Assembly (NCBI RefSeq): GCF_024834055.1 | Contig: NZ_JANUXZ010000003.1 | Coordinates: 278,381 to 342,380 of the forward strand | Direction of reading: 5' to 3' | From: Corynebacterium sp. ES2730-CONJ | GTDB taxonomy: Bacteria > Actinomycetota > Actinomycetes > Mycobacteriales > Mycobacteriaceae | Length of the DNA stretch: 64,000 nucleotides | The notes under the pieces: generated by a model | What the model was told of the DNA's origin: nothing | What the model saw: the letters and a program-made list of their open reading frames with translations, nothing else | The model's database searches: none | Program-made: the position numbers and the translations under genes | Shown here: in pieces, positions 8,943 to 20,026 of the stretch | Layout: each line of letters begins with the position of its first letter | Numbering within the stretch: position 1 is the stretch's first letter

Positions 8943-9905
8943 ATGTCTCAAGCCTATATTCTCGTCGATTATGCTGGCGATACTCTTGCGCCCTCGACTA
9001 TCGAGCTCTTGCATGCTGCTCGCGTCCTAGGATCTGTTACGGCTGTGGTGGTTGGTGAGCCCGGGAGTCATCTTCGCTTTGTCGAGGACTTAAAGGCACA
9101 CGGCGCTGATACCATTATCGGGGCTGAGGTGGCCGATTATTCGCGTCGAACCATTATTCCTGAAGTTGATGCCCTAAGTATGCTTGCGGCTGGAAATCCT
9201 GGACCCATCGTAGTCAGCGCCGGCATTGAGGGCAATGAAATCGCTGGCAGGCTCGCTGCTCGACTCGCCTCGGGGGTGCTTTGCGATGTAGTAGCCATCA
9301 ACTCCGATCGCAGCGCCACCATGAGCATCTTTGGAGACTCTATTGAAGTCAATGCAGTCGTAGGAGGTACCAGCCCAATTTATACGCTGCGCCAGGGTGC
9401 CGTTGATTCTCGCCAAGAGATTAGTGCAGGGGCTGGGGCTGTCAGCAGCTTCGCGCTTCCTTCTCACGGCGCTAAGGATTGCACTATTACGTCCTTTAGC
9501 CCAGTCGAGGCTGGCGAACGGCCGGATCTGAGTCAAGCAAAGGTAGTCATTTGTGCTGGCCGCGGAATTGACTCGGCCGAGAATTTCCACGAGCTCGCCG
9601 AACCTTTGGCCGATCTATTCGAAGGGGCGGTGGGTGCAACCCGCGATGTGGTTGACCTCGATTGGTATCCCGGGCAATACCAGGTGGGGCAGACAGGCGT
9701 GACTGTCAGCCCTGATCTCTACATTGGTCTCGGTATCTCTGGAGCCATCCAGCATACATCCGGAATGCAGACCTCGCGGACGGTCATCGTGATCAATAAC
9801 GACGAGGACGCACCGTTTTTCCACATAGCGGATCTAGGTATAGTGGGTGACCTCCATGAGGTCGTGCCACTAGTGATTGAGAAGATCAAGGCTCGTCGTA
9901 GCTAA
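8943..9905 (+). CDS. etfA: Electron transfer flavoprotein alpha subunit
   Basis: The large, FAD-binding ETF subunit of 320 residues. The C-terminal FAD domain is clear: VVICAGRGI, then VGATRDVVDLDWYP, GQTGVTVSPDLYIGLGISGAIQH and NNDEDAPFFHIADLG. The N-terminal half has the usual alpha/beta ETF fold with GPIVVSAGIEGNEIAGRLAARL. It is in an operon with etfB. The cysteine desulfurase follows 44 bp later, an order shared with mycobacteria. Confidence 0.95.
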   Translation: MSQAYILVDYAGDTLAPSTIELLHAARVLGSVTAVVVGEPGSHLRFVEDLKAHGADTIIGAEVADYSRRTIIPEVDALSMLAAGNPGPIVVSAGIEGNEIAGRLAARLASGVLCDVVAINSDRSATMSIFGDSIEVNAVVGGTSPIYTLRQGAVDSRQEISAGAGAVSSFALPSHGAKDCTITSFSPVEAGERPDLSQAKVVICAGRGIDSAENFHELAEPLADLFEGAVGATRDVVDLDWYPGQYQVGQTGVTVSPDLYIGLGISGAIQHTSGMQTSRTVIVINNDEDAPFFHIADLGIVGDLHEVVPLVIEKIKARRS

Positions 9906-9949
9906 ATAGGCCGCTAAATAGGCTGCGCTGCAATTAGGAGGGAGAAGCC

Positions 9950-11089
9950 TTGGTATACCTTGACCATGCCGCCACAACACCGATGCGCGCGGTCACCAAA
10001 AGTGCATGGCTGGAGGCGAGCACCTACCTGAATCCAGCCGGCCAGTATGGGGCAGGGCGACAGGCTCGAAGTGTGCTCGACGATGCCCGCGAACTCGTAG
10101 CCAGTCTCTTAGGTGCAGAACCCATTGAGGTTGTTTTCACAGCTAGCGGCACCGAAGCAGACAATCTCGCGATTCAGGGCTACTACGAGGCGCGGGGTGC
10201 CACCCACCCCCGAGTGATTAGTTCCGACATAGAGCACGCTGCTGTTTATGATACCGTACGCCATCTCGAGGCAAGCAGAGGAGCACACCTCGAGCTACTC
10301 TCTGCCGACCGTAGCGGCTTTATCCATGATGCCCACGACGCTCTCGACCAACCCGCGGCGGTGGCTAGTTTCATGTGGGCCAATAATGAAACTGGCGCGA
10401 TACAACCAATATCGAGCCTCATTGCCGGAGCTGCCGCTACTGGTACCCCGGTCCATATTGATGCTGTCCAGGTGGCAGGCAAAATCCCCATCGATTTCGC
10501 GGCGCTGGGGGCTAGTTCGCTGGCTGTGTCCGGACACAAATTCGGTGGGCCCCGAGGTGTCGGAGTGCTGTTAGTGAAACGCAACCCCGCTCCACGTCCA
10601 CTTTTCCATGGAGGGGGTCAAGAGCGAGGGCTACGGTCAGGGACCGTGGACGTTGCTGGAGCGTGGGCTCTTGCACGCGCGCTGGAGGAGGCAGTCGCGG
10701 ACATCGACGCAGAAAATAGGCGCTTGGAACGGTTGAAGGAGAAAGTGCTTCGCACAGTTTCCGACACCGTTGATGACGTGCTGATCAATACTCCGGAGCT
10801 CTCCTTATCGAGCCATATAAATTTCTCTTTTCCCGGCTGTGAGGGGGATAGCCTCATCATGCTTCTCGACGCGATGAATATCGCTGCTTCAACCGGGTCC
10901 GCCTGTGCCAACGGAGTTAACCGTGCTTCGCGGGTGCTGCTGGCCCAGGGCCTCGATGACGCTACAGCGAGGGGAACCCTGCGCATTACCTTGGGCTATA
11001 CCACCACCGAGGATGACGTCGATACGCTTTTAGCGGCGCTGCCTAAGGTAGTCGAACGAGCGCGAGCCGCTGGAATGGCGTCCACGTAG
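9950..11089 (+). CDS. Cysteine desulfurase (IscS/NifS family)
   Basis: A PLP enzyme that converts cysteine to alanine and passes persulfide sulfur on. The 379-residue protein shows VYLDHAATTPM at the start, HIDAVQVAGKIP, the PLP lysine in VSGHKFGGPRGVGVL, and the catalytic cysteine in STGSACANG. The start is TTG at 9950, chosen because an excellent AGGAGGG site lies just upstream. MnmA, a sulfur acceptor for tRNA thiolation, is encoded 2.4 kb downstream, which suggests this enzyme feeds it. Confidence 0.93.
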   Translation: MVYLDHAATTPMRAVTKSAWLEASTYLNPAGQYGAGRQARSVLDDARELVASLLGAEPIEVVFTASGTEADNLAIQGYYEARGATHPRVISSDIEHAAVYDTVRHLEASRGAHLELLSADRSGFIHDAHDALDQPAAVASFMWANNETGAIQPISSLIAGAAATGTPVHIDAVQVAGKIPIDFAALGASSLAVSGHKFGGPRGVGVLLVKRNPAPRPLFHGGGQERGLRSGTVDVAGAWALARALEEAVADIDAENRRLERLKEKVLRTVSDTVDDVLINTPELSLSSHINFSFPGCEGDSLIMLLDAMNIAASTGSACANGVNRASRVLLAQGLDDATARGTLRITLGYTTTEDDVDTLLAALPKVVERARAAGMAST

Positions 11090-11091
11090 AA

Positions 11092-11120
11092 AAACTGCCT
11101 GCTCTGTAAGCAGGCAGTTT
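11092..11120. terminator. Bidirectional terminator after the cysteine desulfurase
   Basis: A 12-bp perfect stem (AAACTGCCTGCT / AGCAGGCAGTTT) with a 5-base loop lies between convergent genes. A and T runs at the ends allow use on both strands. Confidence 0.9.
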
Positions 11121-11122
11121 CT

Positions 11123-12505
11123 TTAATCGAAAGGAAGTTGGTTGAGGTCAGCTTCAGTCAGGGTTGATCTAGTCTCGCTCGGGGCCAGATTCTCGTCGCT
11201 GTCTGTATTGCTGTCTTCGTCGGTTGCGCGCATCCGGAATGCGTGGGGTAATACCTCCTCGTTGTCGATGCCGAACCCTTTAGCGTAGGTGGGCCAGGAA
11301 TCCTCCATATCACGGACCCAGTAGGACCAGGTGTGGACGCCTGTATTGCGGAAATTATAGGTCGCCGGGATCCCCAGGTGATCTAGTTTCGCTTTAAGAT
11401 CATGAGTGCATGAATTGGTTGCAGCCTCGATCACTCCACCGGATACCGTCACTTCGGCAGACCCTCCCAAGGCTTCCGTGCTTTGCTCCGGGGTACTTGT
11501 CTTGAAATTAACAAAAGAGCTAAATACCTCGCTTGCGGAAACTAGGCCCGAACCATTGGAGATATAGATCGTTTTATCGCGAAGTCCAGGAGCTTGGATC
11601 AAAGCATCATGGGCCTTGTTGCGCTCGGATCCCAAAGGGCCCCATATTGACGCTGGGCTCTCCCCGTCGCGGTTCACGGTGAATTGAGCCCATAGGGCTG
11701 GTAGCGGCTTCGATGTAGCAGCGCAGCCAGAATATGAACCGACTACATCATAGAAATCGGGATTGCGCTCGGCTAGTAGTAGCGACGAGGTCGCAGACAT
11801 ACTCATACCTACGATGCCCCGGCGCTGACTGTCAGCCTCCAGTTCTGCCTCTAAAGGGCCAGGTAATTCTTTAGTAAGGAAGGTCTCCCAGCGCTGCGGC
11901 CCCTTGAGATAGGTATCGCCTTGGGGTTCCTTCAGCCAATCCACATAATAGGAAAAGGCACCACGCATCGGGATGACCACATTGATATTCTTTTTCCAGT
12001 AAAAATCGAGCGCTTGAGTATTACTTACCCACGTCACACGTTGCTCACCGCCACCGGCACCATTGAGCAAATAGAGAATCGGTCGATTGGGGTCTTTAGC
12101 CTTAATAACCACCAACGGAATACTACGATTATTCATAGACGGTGAGGTCGCCTGAATCTCCACAATTCGATCATCACCGTGGCGCTGGTTGAAATAATCA
12201 ATCCGTTGCCGGAAACGATCATCGTTGAACTCGGCATCAGCGGGGCGATCTTCTGGACGCATCACCGTCAATTGCGATAAAGCCACAGGAACGGCTTCTG
12301 CAGGATCTTCTTCTGCGATGGAGAGTTCTGTCTGTGAGGGTGCGGCGATCTCATCCCTGAGGGTCTCCGTACCTAAAACTTCGGCTGACACGAGGTTGTC
12401 AGCAGCAGTAAAAGATGAGTCTTCTGCATGACTGAGAGCTGGATGAGCTACCAAGCTCGCAACTAAAAAACTGATCGCTGTAAGACCTACGGACGATTTA
12501 CTCAT
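11123..12505 (-). CDS. Secreted alpha/beta-hydrolase, antigen-85/corynomycolyltransferase-like
   Basis: A 460-residue exported protein. A signal peptide is visible (hydrophobic residues 5-20, cleavage likely after ALSHA near 27). A low-complexity acidic segment of about 60 residues follows, then the esterase domain with ILYLLNGAGGGEQ near 144-155 and VVIPMRGAFSYYVDW near 176. The nucleophile elbow is GMSMSA, with Ser235. The late motif HTWSYW carries the catalytic histidine and is typical of mycolyltransferases. It probably transfers mycoloyl groups to trehalose or arabinogalactan in the cell envelope; the exact acceptor is unknown. It interrupts the nifS-mnmA synteny on the opposite strand. 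Confidence 0.85.
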   Translation of the reverse strand: MSKSSVGLTAISFLVASLVAHPALSHAEDSSFTAADNLVSAEVLGTETLRDEIAAPSQTELSIAEEDPAEAVPVALSQLTVMRPEDRPADAEFNDDRFRQRIDYFNQRHGDDRIVEIQATSPSMNNRSIPLVVIKAKDPNRPILYLLNGAGGGEQRVTWVSNTQALDFYWKKNINVVIPMRGAFSYYVDWLKEPQGDTYLKGPQRWETFLTKELPGPLEAELEADSQRRGIVGMSMSATSSLLLAERNPDFYDVVGSYSGCAATSKPLPALWAQFTVNRDGESPASIWGPLGSERNKAHDALIQAPGLRDKTIYISNGSGLVSASEVFSSFVNFKTSTPEQSTEALGGSAEVTVSGGVIEAATNSCTHDLKAKLDHLGIPATYNFRNTGVHTWSYWVRDMEDSWPTYAKGFGIDNEEVLPHAFRMRATDEDSNTDSDENLAPSETRSTLTEADLNQLPFD

Positions 12506-12606
12506 AACGCTCCTTGCGAGAGGGACAACCTGGTTGGAAATCTTAGTGCACTTAGAATAGCAGCCTTTATCTAACTACAATCGTCGCCATTGCTTGCCCG
12601 CTATGA

Positions 12607-13464
12607 TCAGTCATGCAGAATCTTACCGCTGGCACAAAATTGCTTAACCCACTCCTCATCCTTATATTGAGCTGGAACCGCACCGCGCAACAGCATCTTT
12701 GTCATATGAGGTGCCTGATCACGTAAAGGCAGGGGAGAAGAAGAAGCGAGTAAAATCATATTCCCATAGCGTCGCCCTTTCAGCATCGCAGGATCGGCAA
12801 TCGCCGCGCGGTAGGGAAAAATCTCTCCCATAGTTTTCAATTCCGATTTAGCTAGACTGAGATCGGAGTGGTCTCCGCAATTTGCGCAGTACAGACCGCT
12901 GGAGTCTAGGGAGGCAGCCACCTGATGGAAAAACTCAATAGTTCTAAGAGATGAAGGAGTTTGATCACCGGCGAATACGTCTCGAATGATGATGTCTCGC
13001 GAGCGATCGACAAAGGAATCAGTCACAGTACGAGCATCGCCCACTCGAATTTTCAACTGGGGGCTGCGGGGCAGATCAAACCACTCGCGCACCATACGAG
13101 CTAAATCTCCATCGATTTCCACCACAGTATTTCGGGACGCCGGATACCGTGCCACCATATACCTTGCCAGCGAACATGCCCCACCTCCTAGGTGCGTCAC
13201 CCGCAACTTCTGCGGATCCAGGCAGTTCTCCACCCACGGCTCAATTGCAGCCACAATCCACCGCATATACTCATATTCAAGGCGGAGAGGGTCTTGGCTG
13301 ATATGAGAAGACGGAACCCCGTTGACTAAAACCTCCCAGTCGCCCGGGCTGAAACTGTCTGCTCGCACCTCCACGCTTCCCGAGGACGTAGGATAAATTC
13401 CAGCCAGCTCGGACTTATCGGGAGTCTTCTTGTTTAGATGTGATAATCGTTGTTTTCGGCCCAC
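12607..13464 (-). CDS. Spermidine-synthase-like methyltransferase-fold protein
   Basis: A 285-residue protein with the Rossmann core of spermidine synthases: VTHLGGGACSLARYM, then VVEIDGDLARMV and IRVGDARTV. The typical catalytic aspartate region appears as IIIRDVFAGDQTP. Many actinobacteria carry such proteins without known polyamine synthesis, so the reaction is uncertain. The start is GTG at 13464. It lies 64 bp before the divergent mnmA. Confidence 0.75.
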   Translation of the reverse strand: MGRKQRLSHLNKKTPDKSELAGIYPTSSGSVEVRADSFSPGDWEVLVNGVPSSHISQDPLRLEYEYMRWIVAAIEPWVENCLDPQKLRVTHLGGGACSLARYMVARYPASRNTVVEIDGDLARMVREWFDLPRSPQLKIRVGDARTVTDSFVDRSRDIIIRDVFAGDQTPSSLRTIEFFHQVAASLDSSGLYCANCGDHSDLSLAKSELKTMGEIFPYRAAIADPAMLKGRRYGNMILLASSSPLPLRDQAPHMTKMLLRGAVPAQYKDEEWVKQFCASGKILHD

Positions 13465-13528
13465 AGTGCTCTAATACTAGAGTAGTAGACTCGCATTATC
13501 ATCGACGCTCGAAAGAAGAGAGGGGCTT

Positions 13529-14626
13529 ATGAGAGTTCTTGCAGCAATGAGCGGTGGCGTTGATTCCGCCGTCGCCGCCGCCCGCGCAGTACAAGCCGGC
13601 CACGAGGTCATCGGCGTTCACCTTGCTCTTTCTCGCGATCCGAAGTCCGTGCGCGAATCCTCCCGCGGATGCTGCTCTCTTGAAGATTCAGCCGATGCGC
13701 GCCGGGTATGCGATAAACTCGGTATTCCCTTCTACGTGTGGGACTTCTCTGACCGCTTCAAGACCGAGGTTATCGACGATTTTGTGGACTCCTATGAGCG
13801 CGGCGAAACCCCTAACCCCTGCTTAAGATGTAACGAAAAAATCAAATTTGAGGCCCTCCTCGAACGCGGGATTGCGCTAGGATTCGACGCCGTGGTTACC
13901 GGACACTACGCTCAGTTGACGCAAGTTGGTGACGGCGGCGATGGATATCTCCGCCGCGGGATCGATCCGCAAAAGGACCAGTCCTATGTTTTAGGTGTAC
14001 TCGGGGCGAAGGAAATCGCACATTGCATGTTTCCTGTCGGCGATACGATTAAACCCGACATTAGACAAGAGGCAGCAACATTGGGTTTCTCGGTGGCAAC
14101 CAAGCCGGACTCCTACGATATCTGTTTTATTCCCGACGGAAATACCCAAGCCTTCTTAGGAGCGCGCATCGGCCTCAGGCCAGGGATGATTGTTGACACC
14201 GAGGGCCGAGAGCTGCGCAGCCACGACGGGGCATGGAATTATACTATTGGTCAAAGAAAAGGTCTCGATATCAAGGAACCAGCTGCTGATGGTCAACCCC
14301 GATATGTCACTGATATTGATGCGTCAACCGGGACAGTGACAGTAGGTGCCAGAAAAGATCTCGAGGTCCGCACTATCACAGCTGATCGCCTCAAATACCT
14401 GCATCCTGATATGACTGGTGAATTTGAGGCTGAAGTTCAAGTTCGCGCTCACGGTTCGGTCGTACCGTGCACTGTTGTTATCGATCGCGAACGCGATACC
14501 ATGACCATCGACCTTCATCATCCTCTTAGCGGTGTGGCGCGCGGGCAAGCGGCTGTCATCTATCGACCCGACCCTGGCGGAGATATTGTCTTGGGCTCCG
14601 GCACAATTTCTGGGACGAAGAACTAA
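13529..14626 (+). CDS. mnmA: tRNA 2-thiouridylase MnmA
   Basis: MnmA thiolates U34 of tRNA-Lys, -Glu and -Gln. The 365 residues match the family. The PP-loop motif is [14 protein letters not shown] near 8-21. The first catalytic cysteine is in [12 protein letters not shown], and the second in [25 protein letters not shown] and TIGQRKGL are further family marks. The ATG follows AAGAAGAGAGGGG. The stop overlaps the next start (TAATG), implying translational coupling to the MetE-like gene. Confidence 0.96.
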   Translation: MRVLAAMSGGVDSAVAAARAVQAGHEVIGVHLALSRDPKSVRESSRGCCSLEDSADARRVCDKLGIPFYVWDFSDRFKTEVIDDFVDSYERGETPNPCLRCNEKIKFEALLERGIALGFDAVVTGHYAQLTQVGDGGDGYLRRGIDPQKDQSYVLGVLGAKEIAHCMFPVGDTIKPDIRQEAATLGFSVATKPDSYDICFIPDGNTQAFLGARIGLRPGMIVDTEGRELRSHDGAWNYTIGQRKGLDIKEPAADGQPRYVTDIDASTGTVTVGARKDLEVRTITADRLKYLHPDMTGEFEAEVQVRAHGSVVPCTVVIDRERDTMTIDLHHPLSGVARGQAAVIYRPDPGGDIVLGSGTISGTKN

Positions 14627-15600
14627 TGGATGCTTTTGCACGCGGCGAGTTCCCAGGAACAGACCTTGAAAGTGCTGCCGATATAATCTCCAGCGAAACG
14701 GGGAGCCTGCGAGCGATTCCACGGCTCGTGCAACGAGGCCTTGGTGCTGATCTGGTTGGACACACCATGGCCGTCATCGAAGAACTGCCTGTCGATATCG
14801 GACCCCGCTCATGGCGGCTTAGTGCCCGGCCGCAGCAGATCAGTAGGCGCCTATTCGATATGAGGGAAAGGGATCTGGACCAATTAGTGGAATTCTGGGG
14901 TCGAGGGGATATTCACTGTCACGTCATGGGCCCATGGTCACTGGCGAGCAGGATAGAGCTGCCTCGGGGACATCGCGCCATTACCGATCGCGGAGCAGTG
15001 GAGGAGATTTTTACGCTCTTCGCCGCTGGGGTGCAGCAGCATATACTCGACCTAAAGAAACGCTTTGGAAAACGGGTAACGCTCGCCATTTATGAGCCGG
15101 ACGTGAAGGACCTCATGCGCGGAACGCTTCCAGGAACGAGTGACTTTGATCGAATCCCAGCGATGAACATGGAGGACCTCGCGCCTCGGTTGGCGCACTG
15201 TGTTTCTGTGCTGCCCAACGATAATACGTGGCTATACCTGCGCTCTCGCGAAGACTTTCAGATTGTCCAGCACGCTCAGTTTCCCGGGCTCATGGCTGAT
15301 ATCGATTCACTATGTACCGCTGAGATCCTCGATGCCTGCGGCGAAGCAGTTGCCTCAGGCATGCCGCTAGCGCTTGGCGCCGTCAACCCAAAAAAGCCAT
15401 ATGAGTCAGAAACAGATTTAGCCCAGCGAGTCATCCGGCTTGCAGATGAGTGGGCCATTGATCGCTGCCTGCTGCTCGAACGCCTCTCGATTACCCACAC
15501 CGGCGACCTGAGTGAGGGTAGTCAGCTGGATGCCGCGCACACCCTCGAACGAGTGCGAAAGGTAGCGCAGATTTTAGAATATGCTGGCAGTGACCTCTAA
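14626..15600 (+). CDS. MetE C-terminal-domain-like protein
   Basis: A 324-residue protein related to the catalytic C-terminal barrel of cobalamin-independent methionine synthase. Visible features are GDIHCHVMGPWSLA early and a final third with LADEWAIDRCLLLERLSITHTGDL. It lacks the N-terminal half of true MetE (about 750 residues), so it is not a full methionine synthase. A comparable gene (Rv3015c) lies between the mnmA and ligA regions in M. tuberculosis. Its function is not established. It overlaps mnmA by one base. Confidence 0.7.
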   Translation: MDAFARGEFPGTDLESAADIISSETGSLRAIPRLVQRGLGADLVGHTMAVIEELPVDIGPRSWRLSARPQQISRRLFDMRERDLDQLVEFWGRGDIHCHVMGPWSLASRIELPRGHRAITDRGAVEEIFTLFAAGVQQHILDLKKRFGKRVTLAIYEPDVKDLMRGTLPGTSDFDRIPAMNMEDLAPRLAHCVSVLPNDNTWLYLRSREDFQIVQHAQFPGLMADIDSLCTAEILDACGEAVASGMPLALGAVNPKKPYESETDLAQRVIRLADEWAIDRCLLLERLSITHTGDLSEGSQLDAAHTLERVRKVAQILEYAGSDL

Positions 15601-15608
15601 TAGCTTCC

Positions 15609-16313
15609 TTATGTGTGTGCTCTCCGCACCTGCACGGGCCACGAGGTATTGACTTCGTCTGCATCCTTGCCCTCACCTTGGAGATAGCGCGCGAGAGAAC
15701 TTTGAATCTCGTGATATCCCACAGCTTGGAACTCCATCAATTCTTCCATGGATCGATCGGAGATATCGGTCTTGAACGTGTGCTTTGCTTGTTTCCACGC
15801 AATACGAGCAGCCGCTAGAGCGTCTGCGGTGGCTTCGTGAGCATTATCAATTTTAACCCCATAAAATTCACAAAGATCTGTCAAAGTCCGGCGGCCCTTA
15901 CGGTAGCGATCTAAGGTTTTGTCGATCACATAGGGATCAAAAACGGGACCATTGATGAGAAAACTCGGGTCGAGGTGGTGCAAGACGGAGAGATCATAGG
16001 CGGCATTAAAAACAATAAGTGTATATCCCTGCTCCCAGCCCTTAGTGATCGTGGCAATAGTCTCATTGAGTACGTCATTGTGGGGGCGGCCGTGGGTACG
16101 CGCATAGTCGGTAGAGATTCCGTGCACGTTGGTTGCTTCCTCCGGTATGTCCACTCCTGGGTCCGCCAACATCTCATACGGGTGGGCGCCATCGGTATCG
16201 ATGGTGATGAGCGCAGACGTTACTATTCGCGCCTCGAAGGGCTGCGCAGACGTGGTCTCGAGATCAAAGCTGATGACTTTTTGCGGGTCGAAGGGGTGAA
16301 GAAGCGCGTCCAT
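15609..16313 (-). CDS. DEDDh 3'-5' exonuclease (DnaQ/epsilon-like)
   Basis: A 234-residue exonuclease. ExoI is VISFDLETTSAQP near 14-26, with its DxE pair. ExoII is in VFNAAYDLSVLHHL. ExoIII is HEATADALAAARIAW, with the His and Asp of the DEDDh class. There is no polymerase or helicase domain, so it is a stand-alone proofreading or repair-type nuclease. The ATG at 16313 has a GGAAGG site 7 bp upstream. It ends 8 bp from the convergent MetE-like gene. Confidence 0.85.
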   Translation of the reverse strand: MDALLHPFDPQKVISFDLETTSAQPFEARIVTSALITIDTDGAHPYEMLADPGVDIPEEATNVHGISTDYARTHGRPHNDVLNETIATITKGWEQGYTLIVFNAAYDLSVLHHLDPSFLINGPVFDPYVIDKTLDRYRKGRRTLTDLCEFYGVKIDNAHEATADALAAARIAWKQAKHTFKTDISDRSMEELMEFQAVGYHEIQSSLARYLQGEGKDADEVNTSWPVQVRRAHT

Positions 16314-16315
16314 AA

Positions 16316-18541
<2,226 letters not shown>

Positions 18542-18553
18542 GCATCGAAGCTA

Positions 18554-18591
18554 AAGTATGCCCGTGGTCAGCTCGGGCCGCGGGCATGCTT
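18554..18591. terminator. Hairpin between ligA and the convergent ACT-domain gene
   Basis: A stem of about 14 bp with two G-U pairs (AAGTATGCCCGTGG / CCGCGGGCATGCTT) and an 11-base loop. The trailing T run is weak, so termination is likely but not certain. Confidence 0.6.
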
Positions 18592-18601
18592 CGTGGTTCT
18601 T

Positions 18602-19264
18602 CTAGTCTTGAAGCATCCTGGATAGGATCGTGCCAAAATTACCCATATGTTCTACCTCTCCCGGTAAATAATCGGGTCCGCCTACTCTGCCGATGATAAG
18701 GACGAGTCCAGAGTGGCCTAGGGGTGCCGCTGCGAGAGAAGAGTCGAGCAAGGACCACGACTCCGGAATCCAGGCTTCTTCTTCAGGGTTGAGAATGCGC
18801 GCCTTGGGAATATTAAGCTGCGAAGGTGCGGAGCCATCGTCGCCGGGTGCGGCATCGGATGCGGTCACTCGGCTCACAGGACTGCCATCTTGGAGGAGGA
18901 TGGCCCAACTCGAGGTGATGGCCTGGGGGATCCGATCCACGAGGGCGGCAATAGTGTCAGAGTGAGAGGACGCACCTGCCACGGCTGCGAGCATGGCAAT
19001 TTGACCGCGTCGATCGACAGTTCCGGAAAAAGGCCGAATGGAGTCTACTTCGACGCCTGGGACCGAGGTGGCAGCCGAAATGAGGGTATCGGCCATGGCA
19101 TGACCAGGCAGATGGACTACCATATCATCCATGGCGGTACCATCGGGGAGTGTTTCTATGACATCGACCGATTTGATATTGCCATCGATTAATCCAATAG
19201 CCTCTGCGAGTAGTCCCAGGCTACCGGGAGTATCGGGAAGCAAGACGCGGATTAAGTACTTCAC
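18602..19264 (-). CDS. ACT-domain protein of unknown role
   Basis: A 220-residue protein starting GTG at 19264. The N-terminal 75 residues form an ACT domain (YLIRVLLPDTPGSLGLLAEAIGLIDGNIKSVDV), a small-molecule binding fold common in amino acid enzymes. The rest is alanine-rich without a catalytic motif, so it is more likely a regulator or sensor. A homologue between ligA and gatC is typical in corynebacteria. The ligand is unknown. Confidence 0.75.
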   Translation of the reverse strand: MKYLIRVLLPDTPGSLGLLAEAIGLIDGNIKSVDVIETLPDGTAMDDMVVHLPGHAMADTLISAATSVPGVEVDSIRPFSGTVDRRGQIAMLAAVAGASSHSDTIAALVDRIPQAITSSWAILLQDGSPVSRVTASDAAPGDDGSAPSQLNIPKARILNPEEEAWIPESWSLLDSSLAAAPLGHSGLVLIIGRVGGPDYLPGEVEHMGNFGTILSRMLQD

Positions 19265-19726
19265 CGAGTATCACAGCCTTTCTTAGAGTACTGACCTTTA
19301 CTTCTCATGAAGGATCCATGACTGAGGGCTAACGAAAGGCCAGACTTCCTATCTTAGACTCTCGGGGCTCCTATGCTCCGTAGCGCTCCAGCGCGTTTCG
19401 GCAATTACCAGCCACCACGATTGGGGCAACCCCTTGAACTCCTCTGGACCCTCTAGACCCTCTAGATCTCAGAAACGCGCCTAGTTGCAAAACTATGATG
19501 CACCCACCTGATAGCGCGGTGCTCATTGTGTCTCCATGGCGGCTCATGACGCTTAGGTGTGACGATCGCTGGGCATCCGCGTTACCGCGCGAGTGAGGAG
19601 CGAAGATTTGGCATGGAATAGCTCCACGTTCGATAGGTGCCCTAAGATGGTGGTTACACCTATATGTTCACCATCCAAATCGAGGTAGTGAACATCGAAT
19701 TGACTGCAGTAAGGATACGACTAACA
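19265..19726. other. Intergenic region between ACT gene and gatC
   Basis: 462 bp without a supportable gene. A short tandem repeat of GACCCTCTA occurs near 19447-19464. The rest holds the divergent promoters, for which no consensus elements are clear. Confidence 0.4.
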
Positions 19727-20020
19727 GTGCCTGATATTTCGCGCAATGAAGTTGCTCACCTGGCTAAGCTCGCCCGCTTGGCTCTAACAGATGAAGAATT
19801 GGATCGGTTTGCAGAGCAGATCGACAGTATCGTGGCTAATGTTTCCGCGGTTCAAAAGGTCTCGGTTGAGGGAGTTGAGCCGATGAGTCATCCGCACTCA
19901 ATTCCAACGCGGATGCGGGAGGACAGAGTAGAGCCCACATTAACCGCGGAGCAAGCTCTGGACCAGGCGCCCAAGGTTGCCGAGCAGCGTTTCGTCGTAC
20001 CTCAGATTTTGGGAGAGTAA
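19727..20020 (+). CDS. gatC: Asp/Glu-tRNA amidotransferase subunit C
   Basis: GatC stabilises GatA in the GatCAB complex, which amidates misacylated Glu-tRNA(Gln). The start is GTG 19727 (MPDISRNEVAHLAKLARLAL, 97 residues), because the family begins at this point and an AAGGA site lies about 11 bp upstream. An open frame extends upstream to 19664, but its residues do not resemble GatC. The C-terminus shows MREDRVEPTLTAEQALDQAP. gatA follows after 6 bp. Confidence 0.93.
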   Translation: MPDISRNEVAHLAKLARLALTDEELDRFAEQIDSIVANVSAVQKVSVEGVEPMSHPHSIPTRMREDRVEPTLTAEQALDQAPKVAEQRFVVPQILGE

Positions 20021-20026
20021 ACTAGC

